DNA from: Alopecurus myosuroides
Taxonomy: Eukaryota > Streptophyta > Magnoliopsida > Poales > Poaceae
Direction of reading: 5' to 3'
Assembly (NCBI GenBank): GCA_028641055.1
Contig: CM054062.1
Span: forward strand, 238,920,528 to 238,984,527
Length of the DNA: 64,000 bases
Shown: positions 34,601 to 45,232 of the stretch, piece after piece
How positions within the stretch are numbered: position 1 is the first letter of the stretch
How the letters are laid out: every line of letters begins with the position of its first letter
Translations under genes and position numbers: made by a program
Notes under the pieces: model-generated
What the model was told of the DNA's origin: nothing
Databases searched by the model: none
Seen by the model: the letters and a program-made list of their open reading frames with translations, nothing else

Positions 34601-34849
34601 TCCGCAGTATATCAGCAATCCCTGCGAAACTATCATAGTCGCCGCATACGCCATAGAGCATTCGCGGTTGGAGATCTAGTGCTGCGACTCAAGCAGAAGG
34701 AAGGACACAAGCTCGAACCACCCTGGGAAGGACCCTTCATCATACACGAAGTCATCCCAGGTGGAGCCTACAGGTTGAAGAATCCATCGACTGGAGGAAT
34801 CTATTCCAATCCTTGGAATATTGCACACCTCCGCAAATTTTATCCCTAG
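31618..34849 (+). pseudogene. Element B copy B pol, with a frameshift and a stop
   Basis: RT, RNase H and integrase are in the same order as copy A and about 98% alike by eye. A 2-base loss near 32,544 (copy A has TGGAC where copy B has GAC) shifts the frame after the RT thumb. A GAA-to-TAA change at 33,194-33,196 cuts RNase H. The third piece, 33,206-34,849, holds the rest of RNase H and a complete integrase with zinc finger and DDE motifs. It cannot make a full polymerase. The RT active site here reads YIDD rather than YVDD, a conservative change. Confidence 0.9.
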
Positions 34850-35126
34850 GTTTACTTGTTCTCACAACAAATAAGGCTATGCTAGCCACTCTTGTAGCTC
34901 GAATACATGTCTTCTCAGTCATCGCAATAAAAACATGGTTTCTCCATCATATTCACTCGCAACTTCCTATTTTTACACGCTCAAAAGTTACAGGAACACA
35001 CCCCATAAACACACGGGGGCTACACCTACAACTAAGAATTACAGGAAAAAAGCAACATACAAGGTTATACACCTTACAACAGTTTTACAAACTATACAAG
35101 GTTACAGGATATGCACATCCGACAAT

Positions 35127-38100
35127 CAATCAAAGCGCTGAGCATTCTCAGTCGCCAAAACTCTATCTACCTCCTTAGAGGACAATCAGATGATTTTCTC
35201 CGCTGCGGGACGAACAACATCATAGAAGGGGGAAATATCATCGATTGGATCATCTGGGAGCCTGGCTACGGAGTTAAAATATATTTCAGGATACCATATT
35301 CGGACTAAGGATAGAGCTACAACCGCGCCGCATGTCATTTGATTGCGCACACACGCGCGAACCTCTCCCTCACGTCCAAACAACCTGAGAAGATAGCTCC
35401 AGTCTTCGGGACCCCTTTCGAGTGGGTAGAAAGCAGCGTTCATCGCGATCAGGACCTCGTGAAAAGAACTCACGAGAATTATCGCTTGCAGAACACGGAA
35501 CTTCAAGGTGGCCATCACAAATCCTCGACTGCGATCAGACCAGAAGTTACTCGCATGAGGATTTGAGCTACCAGCCTCCTGAACAATGTGGTTTTCCACC
35601 CACTGCTTTTCTTCCCTGTCATCAGGTCTGACAACTGAAGAGCAAGCATGCTTGATCAGCTAAGGAAACAAAGCAAAAAGAAGACACGGGGGCTGTATTA
35701 CTTACATAGCAAATCCCTCGCAACCAACGATAATTCATCCATCAGAAACTGCTCACGTTCAGCCGCCAGTTTCTGCTTGGACTTCGCCACATCGGCTATA
35801 CCGCGCAGAGCTTTAAGCTGACGCTCACCCTCCCGGACCTTATCACGAAGACCAGCATAGGTGCCAACGGCGGCAACAAGGGGATTTACTGGAGTAGCAT
35901 GTCCACCTGAAGATTCTGCAACTACCCCAGTAGCCTGGAAGAATCCAAGGAAAGAAGTAAGAAGCCCTATTCGAAGTATTTCTAGTCGCACATCCGACAA
36001 AAGTGCTCGGGGGCTACTCCCATCGGGAGAAAATACACAAACTACGGGAAGCAATTTCCAGAACGAACACTTCGATTAAAGACGATGAAAATACGGGAAT
36101 ACATCCAAGGTTCATTACATTCACGAAGGAAAGGAAAAAGAAGAACAAAACTAAGAAGCTACAGTGGTGCTCCCACTAGCGGCAGTCGCCCCTCCTTTCA
36201 GTCGAGCAAATAGCTCAGACAGCTTCCGAGCAAGAATGGTGGCCTGCTCGCCAAAACGAGAGAGCCGTACCTTTTTGCCCGTCGAGGGGTCGACTGGAAG
36301 AGCCGAGTAGGCCTCCTCCAAACCGTTGACTCCGTGTGCCAGCGCGAACTGGATCGCAGTCTTCGCGCCAGACTCCGACTGGGCGACTGCGTAAGCATCC
36401 AGAAGATTGCCCTCCGAGAAGATCTTCAGCAGGCCGTCTAGCGCGGATGGAGGTACAGCGTTGGCGAGGAAGCGACTGTGCAGTTGCGACAACACTTGGG
36501 CGGCATCGCCAATCAAGGAGCACACTCCTTCGGCGTGCCTCTTGAGTTGAGCAAGTGTGTCGGTTAGCACATCTACCCGCTGGATCCCAGGGATCTCCAA
36601 AGGAACATCCAGAAGACCTGCAAAGGAAAAGAATCTCAAAATTTCGCAAGTTCACCAAGATAAAAGATACAATTGCGAGAGCCTAGGCCACTTACCCGCG
36701 AAACGCTCAGCAAGGGGACGGAGGAACGTGACAAGGTCAGAATCGGCCTTATTGCCAGCTTCCTCTTGATCCTTCAAAGCTTTTCTCGCATCCGCAAGTT
36801 GCCTATCAAGATCCTCCGACCGCATGCGGGAGGCCTCCAGCTCTTTTCGAATAGCTGCCAAATCAGCTTCCTGAGTGGTTGCCCGCTCAGAGAGCTTGAC
36901 TTTCTCGGACTCCGAATATTCGAGTTGAGCTGCGCAATAACATTTGTTAGACATCAAGAATGGACACAAGAACAGAAACAAGAGAAGACAATGAGACTTA
37001 CTCTTAAGGAGCTCGTTCTCGGTCTGGAATCGACTACAGTGTGACTGAAGCCTATCGCATTCCGATTCGGCAAGAACAACGCGGCGACCAATCACCGCAA
37101 GCGAGTCAACAAGCGACTGCAAAAGCACAGAAGTAGAAGAATTAGAAGATATAAATTAGAGCCTGTACCCAATTGAATTCAATCGACTACAGCCTCGGGG
37201 GCTACTCCCATCGGGAGCACTGTCGTGCACCCGATAAAAAACAAGGCGAAGAAAATAAAACAAGATTATGAGCCTGTAGCCGATCGCAAGCAATCGACTA
37301 CAGCCTCGGGGGCTACTCCCATCGGGAGCACTGTCGTGCACCCGATAAAAATTCGAAGACAAACTAAAAAGTTTACCTGGCCCGTGGCGCGGGAGAGAGG
37401 ATCTGCGGAGCTGTCCGTCACTTCTTTCGAAGCTGAAGTCCTGGCGGCAAAGCTAGGAGCTTCACGCTCCGCAGTCGCCGCATTGGGGGCTGCGCTGGGA
37501 GAATTCTGGACGGTGCCAGCATTGGGAGTCTCACCGCAGTTCCTGCTTTGTTCCTCTTTTCGGGAGGAACAGAAGAAGCGTACCTGCGAGGGCTGATGGC
37601 CTGCACACTGCAGCAAAAAAGAACAAGGAATCAAACATAAGCGCAGAAGAAAGAACGTTCGACTAAGAACGAGGAAAATAACTTACTCGTCATCTTCATC
37701 TTCATCCAGCAAATCCGCGTTCCAAGCGGTTGCGGTTACTGGGAATGAAGGTGAAGGGGCGAGGGAGCGAAGTGGAGTCGCGGAGATAGGGCCTTCCCGG
37801 GCGATTCCTCTAAGGAATTATCCTTGGAAGTAGCCTCGTTATCGTCCTCTACCCGACGACGCTTGCAATGACGAAGGCCGCCATTCGAGCCCTCCGCATC
37901 ATCCGAAGAATCGTCCTCGGAGCTCGAGGAAGCATCGGCTACACTGGTATCGGCTAAGCCGTCCAGGTGACTCGCCAATAACTCCGAGGCGTCCTCTCCC
38001 GCAACTGGCGGGTAGAAGTTCGCCACTGCTAAGCTCTACAAAGAAGGCAGAGGAAGGCAAGGAAAATTTCAGTCGACCAAAGACTCAAAGAAAAGAAGAA

Positions 38101-39096
38101 AATAATGACAGACAGGAAGGATAAAACTAACCGCGGCTGGTGGAGGTTTCAAAGCGTCGAAGGCTTCGACTGTGCAGTCGGGGAACTTCTCCCCCACCTT
38201 CAAGCTGGTGACAGCCGCGATTTTCTTCTCGAACTCAACGTTCGAAAGTTCCTCGCGGCTCACTCGGCTAGGATCTTCAGCGCCTTGGTATTCCCACATG
38301 GTGGAAGGCCTTTGCTGCAGCGGTTGGATCCTGCGCTTCAGAAAAATACTCGCCAGGTGCAGCCCGTTGAGTACCACTCCAGCGGTTTGATCCCGGAGAG
38401 AGGACACTCTTGCGAGTAGGGGCGTGACAAGCTGGGTTTCTTCGGCTGACAGCTTGTGCGCCCAGGACTTCCGCCTCTTCAAAACAGCGAATGGGTGGAA
38501 TTCCACGATCCCACCCGAGCTGTTGTCGATGACGTAAAACCACTTTTTCCGCCAGCCTTGGGCGGAGTCGACGAAGTGCATGTTGAAGTAGCTGCTCTCC
38601 AGTCGCGCCTGGATCCCGAAGCCACCTGTGCGTAGCGGCTCGCCAGGCTCGGAGTCCACCCGCGATTTCTCGCGGAAGATGCGAACTTTGAAGAGGGCCT
38701 TCCAAAGCGCCCAATGAGGGCGAATGCCAAGGAAATATTCGCAGAACACGATGAAGCACGAAATGTGCTGCACCGCGTTCGGAGGAAGATCGTGAAGCTG
38801 TATGCCATAGACATACAGCAACCCGAGGAGAAAAGGATGGAGAGGGAAGGAAAGACCCCGAGACACGTGGTCCGCGAAGACCACGCGCTCGTTCAACTGC
38901 GGGTTTGGTACCTCTTCTTTCTTCCCGAGGCGCACCCGCTTCTCAGATTCAGCCGGCAGCAGCCCTCCCGCTGCATCTCCTTGATGCTCTTCGCGGTGGT
39001 ATTGGGCGAACGCCAGTCGCCAGCTCGAGGCGCAGGTTGCGCGGAAACTTCTCCGGATGCGGAAGCGGCGGCACCACGTCTTTTGCCTCCGGCCAT
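35127..39096 (-). pseudogene. Spliced antisense accessory gene of element B, copy B
   Basis: The layout is the same as in copy A, offset by about 12.28 kb: ATG at 39,096 and the same GT/AG exon borders. Here the Tyr codon damaged in copy A is intact, so one frame runs 38,935-38,069. A single C has been lost in a C-run near 38,963, shifting the frame in the N-terminal part, and a CGA-to-TGA change near 35,186 cuts the last exon. Copies A and B are therefore broken at different places. The acidic/Ser-rich exon (38,026-37,736) and the coiled-coil-like exons (37,128-36,652) are conserved. The gene overlaps no sense ORF. Confidence 0.72.
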
Positions 39097-39197
39097 GGCT
39101 AACAGTGTGAGCTCGAGCGCAAGGAGGAAGATGAGCACGAGGAAGAAGATGGTTGAAGGCGAAGGCTGGGAAAATTTTACCGCAGCGCTAAGTCCCG

Positions 39198-39455
39198 TAT
39201 TTATACACGGAGCGGGTCAATCTCAGCCACTCGATGCGCTACGTGGCACGTATCGCAGCCACCACGTGTGAAGATGAAACGAAGGGACGGTGAACGCTGT
39301 TCCGTGCCACGATCTTAACAGAAGATCGTGCGCATTTACTGCGCGGTTCGCGTAAAAAACGGAAGCGGCGTCTCGTTTCCCGGTCAAAAAGCTGACTAAG
39401 TGGGCCAGCCCATCTGCTACCACTCCGTCACGTCCCATCAGGAGGAGAAAAGTGC
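39198..39455 (-). promoter_or_regulatory. Putative promoter of the antisense gene, copy B (palindrome lost)
   Basis: TATA (minus strand) is at 39,198-39,205 and CACGTG at 39,263-39,268, as in copy A. The 16-bp palindrome with TGACGTCA is exactly absent at 39,455/39,456, where AGTGC is joined directly to ACGCG. Confidence 0.6.
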
Positions 39456-40302
39456 ACGCGACATCAAGCTCAAGAATTGTCGAATGGAGAATTCAAACAC
39501 GAAAACAACTTCGTATAAAAATTCCTTCGACTAAAAGCAACTCTTTTGAGAAACAAATCATAACGCAAGACCTCTTTAAGACAAGAGAAAAATGCCCTAT
39601 ACACGAAAACTCTTTCGTATGGGCACGGCACTCTAAGCATGAAAACTCTTTCATATGAGCATAACTTTCCTCAGCACGGAAATCCTTTCGGTTGAAACTC
39701 AAACTGTCATTCGGGTAGATATAACCTGCCTCTTTTTTACACATGATAACTTAGATCATAAAAACCTGGGTTGTTCAGCCGACTAGGCACATCCGGATGC
39801 CATATTCTTCGAATATGAAGGTAAGACCCAGAAAGATCTCTCTTAAGGGCCTGGAATCGCACTCAAAAGCTGCGTCCTCCGGTGTGATTCTGTGTCAACA
39901 ACACGAAGAAAAATCCTAGCGGACGCGCCGGGTACCCTCATAGGTTAAGTTCGACTCGGTAAGTCCACAACGGCCCAGTCGCAACAATCACCTTATCGGG
40001 TTCGAGTCGGAGGTCTCGAATCTGTGTAGGCCAGGAATGTTTTTGCCCTAGTCGCAATTAATTGGCCCTGATCTCTCGGGAGAGCCAAGCTACTGTGCCG
40101 CATCCTTCTGCAAATAAAGCCGCAATAACAGGCACCTAAGTTGCTCAACACTCGAGCATAAGGACTCATTGCACAGGGAACACACCCTTTAAAACAGTAA
40201 GCATCCAAGCTGTTTATTCAAAAGAAAAAAAGCAAGGCCAAAAAAGGTTTGACCGTCTACTCGACTGGAAAATTCCCACTCGAGCAAACGCTCGGGGGCT
40301 AC

Positions 40303-40788
40303 TGACGAAGATATGGATTCTGGATCCTGCGGATAAGGACACCCCCTCTCAGGCCCAAGGTGAAGGCCCAAGAAGAGGAGCCCTTGGAATACTCCAGAAG
40401 GCCCACGTGAAGCCCACCCGCACTAAACTTGCGGGTTAAGCTAGGAAACATGTAACCGACCTAGCTAGGGTTCGAGTCCTCTCCGGGTAGAACTCGAGAC
40501 CTGGCCGCCTATATAAGGCCAGGAGAGCCCCCGAGAGAGGACCAAGCAATACCGCACGACCAAAAGCCTTGAACCCGAGACCTACTCTCGATTCGAGCAC
40601 CACCTTTGTAACCGATCTAATCATCAATACAGATCGAGGCAGGAGTAAGGGTTTTACCTCTACGAGGGCCCCGAACCTGGGTAAATCTCGCCCCCTGTCT
40701 AGCCGACGATTCCGCCAGAGCTCATGGGTTCTCCTAATCGAAACCCGATAGGTTCACCGAAGGGATTTGTTGAGTCAGGGATTCGACA
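40303..40788 (+). mobile_element. Element B LTR3, right end of the array
   Basis: It is 486 bp after polypurine tract 40,291-40,302, with TATA at 40,509-40,518. It differs from LTR1 by one substitution and a 5-bp deletion near 40,637. Immediately after its terminal CA comes ATCCG, the first codons of the interrupted Copia RT. ATCCG is therefore the expected target duplication. Confidence 0.92.
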
Positions 40789-42051
40789 ATCCGTATCCTC
40801 CTTGCTTATGCATCTTCGCATAATTTCAAATTGCAATAAATGGATGTTAAAAGTGCTTTATTGAATGGTCCACTAAAAGAGGAGATATATGTTAAGCAAC
40901 CTCCGGGGTTCGAGAATCTCAACTTTCCTAACCATGTCTACAAACTAGACAAGGCTCTCTATGGTCTCAAACAAGCACCACGTGCTTGGTATGAGCACCT
41001 TAGAGAGTTGTTGGATGACCGTGGTTTGAAAGTTGGGAATATTGACCCCACTTTCTTCACCAATAGAGTAAAGGGAGAGCTTTTCATATGCCAACTATAT
41101 GTGGACGATATCATCTTTGGCTCAACTAACCAAGCTTTCAATAATGAGTTCTCTAAGCTTATGACTGACAGGTTCGAGATGTCTATGATGGGAGAGCTTA
41201 AATTCTTTCTTGGTTTTGAGATCAAGCAATTGGCTCGTGGAACTTTCATTTCTCAAGCCAAGTATACCCAAGATATGATCAAGAGGTGTAACTTCCAAAA
41301 TGCAAAGATCAAGTCTTCTCCCATGCAAGTCAAGTGCCACTTATCACGTAACCCGAAGGGTAAAGATGTGGACCAAAAGTTGTATCGTTCTATGATTGGT
41401 TCTTTGCTCTATCTTTGTGCATCTAGGCCCGATGTTGTTTTGAGTGTAGGTGTGTGTGCAAGGTATCAAGCGGCTCCTAAGGAAAGCCATTTGATGGCGG
41501 TCCATAGGATCTTTCGTTATTTGGTTCATACCCCAAGATTTGGTTTGTGGTACCCAAAGGGGGCACAATTTTCTCTCAAGGGCTACACGGATTCCGATTG
41601 GGCGAGTGATCAAGACGATAGGAAGTCTACTTCTGGGGCTTGCCAATTTCTTGGTAGGTCTTTGGTGAGTTGGTCTTCCAATTAGCAAAATTGCATATCT
41701 CTCTCCTCCGCCGAAGCCGAGTATGTAGCCACCGCAAGTGCTTGCACTCAATTGCTATGGATGAGGCAAAATCTCAAGGAATATGACGTTCATTTGGATA
41801 AGGTGCCTCTTTTGTGTGATAATGAAAGTGTCATCAAGATCGCCTACAACCCCGTGCAACATACAAGAATGAAGCGTATTGAGATCCGCCATCATTTCAT
41901 CCGAGACCATGTGGCAAGAGGGGATATTGCTCTCTCATATGTGCCCACCAAGGATAATCTTGCAGATATTTTCACGAAGCCACTTGATGATGCAAGATTC
42001 ATGTTCTTGAGGAATGAACTAAATGTCATTGATTCTAGGAGTTTGACTTGA
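40789..42051 (+). pseudogene. Copia reverse transcriptase (C-terminal part) and RNase H
   Basis: The frame runs from 40,789 with the conserved ILLAYAS block, a stop TAA at 40,837-40,839, then [10 protein letters not shown] and the [18 protein letters not shown] motif. The catalytic YVDD is at 41,098-41,109. RNase H has YTDSDWA and, after a TAG at 41,683-41,685, the SAEAEYVA motif, and ends at TGA 42,049-42,051 after ADIFTKPL. The order, with RT fused to RNase H at the end of pol, is the Copia arrangement. Two stops and the 5' truncation make it non-functional. Confidence 0.92.
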
Positions 42052-42947
42052 GGATCTTGCACACACCCATATAGATGAAACGTGTTTGGGTTTAGGTGTA
42101 GGCATGGACATAGGGGGAGTGTTATCCTAACACATTGGGTTCTCCCTCCCCCCCCATTATGCCCAAAGCAAATACTCATTGTTATCTCTCTTTTTCTAAT
42201 GTTGAATTGTGAGCTTCAATGTCGAGAATTGGCAATGTACCCAAGATATATCTTCGCGATAACATACCATGATCTCTTACATGGTGGCTTAGGCCACCAA
42301 CCTCTTCTCTTGAAGAGTTGGTTTGTGTTTTTGGTTTTATTGTGGTGTTTTCGTTGTGTTGGTTTGTGTTTGTGTTGTGTCGTGTTGGTTTGGGAAACAC
42401 ACTCCCTCTTTTCCTTATTTGATTTTTGAGTTTGTTTGCAAAAGTTGGAGTGTTTAGTACCATCTCAGCTGGCGTTCTAATCCCAAGCCCATACAATTCC
42501 CCCTTAGACATTTTCTCTCTAAATTTTTTCAATCGATTTGATCCCTTAGTGAAATGAGGACCAGGCTAGCGGTACTACCGCCAGTTACCAGCGGTACTAC
42601 CGCTGTAACTGACAGTAGTACCCAGCGCACGGTACTACCGGTGGCCCCGAGCGGTACTACCGCTGCAGGAGTTCTTGCCCAGCACAAACTCAGCTGCGGT
42701 ACAACCTCTTGGCCCAGGTAGTTCCAGTGTGAGGTACTACCGCTGCGGCAAAATCCGTGGGGTTAAAAGGGATCTAGGAAACGGGGGTTGCCCTCATAAC
42801 CCCCCCACTCTCCCTCATCTCCTCCCCACTTTGGATCTCGCTGCCGCCAAGTCCTCCGTCCACCGGGGAGGGCTCTCTCCGGTCCTTGAACGATCCTCTC
42901 TCGCCGGAGAACGCCCGGGGACCTCTCCCAACTCCTCCTCCTCGACG
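42052..42947 (+). repeat. Copia spacer with GGTACTACCGC motif cluster
   Basis: This non-coding spacer has a polypurine tract-like AGGGGGAG at about 42,112. About five or six copies of GCGGTACTACCGC or close variants lie in 42,565-42,745. The same motif recurs in the following intron (43,140-43,235). Confidence 0.7.
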
Positions 42948-44817
42948 ATGAGCTCCGGTACCCTTCCTATCTCTCTCCCTCGAGAAATATTGAGAGATGA
43001 TGATTCCTAGGGTCTAGAGATCTCCTAGTCTAGGGGTAGTTAGTTGTGTTCCCTGTAGATGAAATCATACTAGCATACTTGTGTTTTTGACCCGTGATGG
43101 TTTCGGTAGTCCCTTTGGGCGCCATGGTTGAATCCGCCAGCAGCAGTACTACCGCTGGCACCAACGGTACTACCGCTATGGCTGGAACCGCTGGCAGCAG
43201 CGGTACTACCGTGGCCCCCAAGCGGTACTACCGCTTCGTGGAGTCTGAAACATTTTGAGTTCTAGTTTGATTCCCTCTCGTAGATCTTTTTGATTGAAGT
43301 TTTTCCTTATCTTGTGCTATCCCCCTATTTCTTTCTTAGGAGCAGGTGCTAGTGGTTCGAAGGGTGGAGGTCGCAAGCGTGCGGCAAAGAGAGTCCGTAA
43401 GAACCCCGAGGAAGATGAAGCCCCCGAGGTTATGCCACAAGGAAACCTGACAAGGAGACAGAGATCTATCAACATGAAATCAAAGGCAGCTCGTGACAAG
43501 TCCGTTGCTAATATGCCAGCTGAGCAGTTTCGTAGGAAAAGGAGGACCAATCCCTATAATCATCCTAGGGAAGCTAGAGCAAACGAGTGTTTCTGGACTC
43601 GTTTTCAGGAGAGGATCTTCTATGAGGAGTACCCACTCAACAAAAATAAGGTGGCTACTCAGTTTTCTATCAATGTGGCTTTCATGAGATCCAAGATCGA
43701 CTATTTTGGTGAGGCCCTGGAGATCATTGAGGAATTTGGACTTCTGGACTTTATTGAGCTCAATGAGGATTCTGATGAGCATCTTGTGGGCCAGTTTTAT
43801 GCCACATTGTACTTCCACACTGATGAGAGGAAGATCACTTGGATGACAAAGGATCAGAAGTCTGCTTCTTGGAGTCAGTTTGCCACTCTTCTGGGTATGC
43901 AGGACTTTGGAGAGACACTTGATGCTGCTTTTCACAACACTTTCTTCCGGGTTCCTTATCCGGAGAAGTCCATGGCTCCCACTGAGATGTATGATCTATA
44001 CATACCTGGACGTGTTGTGGTTGGTCAGTCCAAGCACCTGCTGCCTGTCTATGATATTCTCCACAGGATTTTCAGGAACACCTTGACTCCTCGTGTGGGT
44101 AACTTTGATCAAATCCATGGATCACTCATTGAATTTATGGTGTACACTCATAGGCGTCGTGGTGATGGCCTAAGGCTAGATGTGATGGACATTATGTGGA
44201 AGGAGATGTACAACTGCGTGATGAGGAGGAGAGTTCCTGTGTTTGCTGCCTTGGTCTACAAGCTCATTTCCACCACTTGGCGCAATGCCCAGTTTTCTGA
44301 AGCTCTCTTGGATAATGACCAAGAACTTAAGACTCGTGCCATCAAGGATCTTCGTGTCAAGAAGCATGCCACTCCTCTGCTTGGTTCGGATGATCTTGGT
44401 CCGGACACTGATGGCTCGAGTGACTCGGACTTCGAGATGGAGGGGAGAGCTCAGAAGAACAACTTTCGCAGGTGGATGTCCTCAACCTTGAAGAAGGTTT
44501 TCTGTCGCCAGCTTGATATGGAGGACAAGGCATATCATGCTCATGTCCGTAGCAAGGACGAGCGTCAGCTTACCCGTGACAGGTTTGCCCATCTGGGGGT
44601 GCCTGTTCGTGCTGGGTCTGAGGATATGATCACTACTTCCAGGGAGTGGAAGTCCAAGCAAGGAAATGTGTGGTTTGATCTAGAGCTACTTGATGATGCC
44701 ACTACTTCTCACGAGCCTTGGACTCGTGGTGAGACTGACGAGGAGGTTGAAGATGTGGACTCGGAGGATGAACGTAATCTTGGCAGCCCGGCTCGTGCCT
44801 CTAGCTCCGACGAGTGA
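42948..44817 (+). CDS. Spliced accessory (env-position) ORF of the Copia element
   Basis: Exon 1 is only ten bases (ATG at 42,948 to 42,957). The intron runs from GT 42,958 to AG 43,339, and exon 2 is 43,340-44,817. The join keeps frame (Met-Ser-Ser-Gly) and gives 495 aa, avoiding the unlikely hydrophobic start of the unspliced ORF at 43,294. The protein has a basic N-terminus (GRKRAAKRVRK), a central globular domain of about 300 residues like the 'putative plant transposon protein' family, and an acidic Ser/Glu/Asp-rich C-terminus. No signal peptide or membrane segment is evident, so 'envelope' would be a positional label only. The ORF has no internal stop, unlike the neighbouring RT. Confidence 0.75.
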
Positions 44818-45232
44818 CCTCCAGGGACGTTAGCATCGCCTCTTCCCTTTTTGGTGCCTTGATGCCAAAGGGGGAGAGAGTTCTATTACGATCGATTCAT
44901 TTTCTTGGGTTGTGTTCGTTTTGTCAAACTTTGTGTCGTGTGTGCTTGTGAGTTGAACTATTCGGTGTTAAGTTTGTGTGGTTGAACCATTTGATGTTAT
45001 GGATTTGGTTTTATGGCTATTATCGTTATTTACTAAGCAAGTATTCATATTATCATATCTTTTGTACCCTTGCTAGGTTTCAAAGAGCTAGGGGGAGCAC
45101 ACATTCGAAAAGAGAACAAAGTTTGCCTCATAAGCAAATTTTCCTATGCATCACTCTCTCTCAATGTGCTCGTCCAAAATTCTTTGTACCTCTCTTAGTG
45201 GTGTTGTCATCAATCTCCAAAAAGGGGGAGAT
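44818..45232 (+). other. Copia 3' spacer with several polypurine tracts
   Basis: This is non-coding. GGGGGAG-type purine tracts occur at about 44,868, 45,090 and 45,221. The last (AAAAAGGGGGAG) directly precedes the LTR and is the likely plus-strand primer site. Confidence 0.7.

Larger units (their letters stand above)
10321..40788 (+). mobile_element. Tandem array of Tat-type Gypsy element B (three LTRs, two complete internal regions, one partial)
   Basis: The order is partial internal tail (10,321-11,551), LTR1, internal copy A (12,043-28,041, including a nested insertion), LTR2, internal copy B (28,533-40,302), LTR3. Neighbouring units share one LTR. I see about three substitutions between LTR1 and LTR2, and one substitution plus a 5-bp deletion between LTR1 and LTR3, so the array is young. 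Without the nested insertion the two units are 12.83 and 12.75 kb. Shared-LTR tandem units are the expected product of unequal recombination between LTRs. LTR3 abuts a Copia RT gene. Confidence 0.9.

Noticed and set aside
43294..43339. Unspliced ATG at 43,294 as start of the Copia accessory ORF
   Set aside because: It lies in pyrimidine-rich sequence just before a good AG acceptor, and the spliced start at 42,948 gives a better N-terminus.
42948..44817. Calling the Copia accessory ORF an envelope protein
   Set aside because: No signal peptide, transmembrane segment or fusion-like region could be seen; only its position matches.
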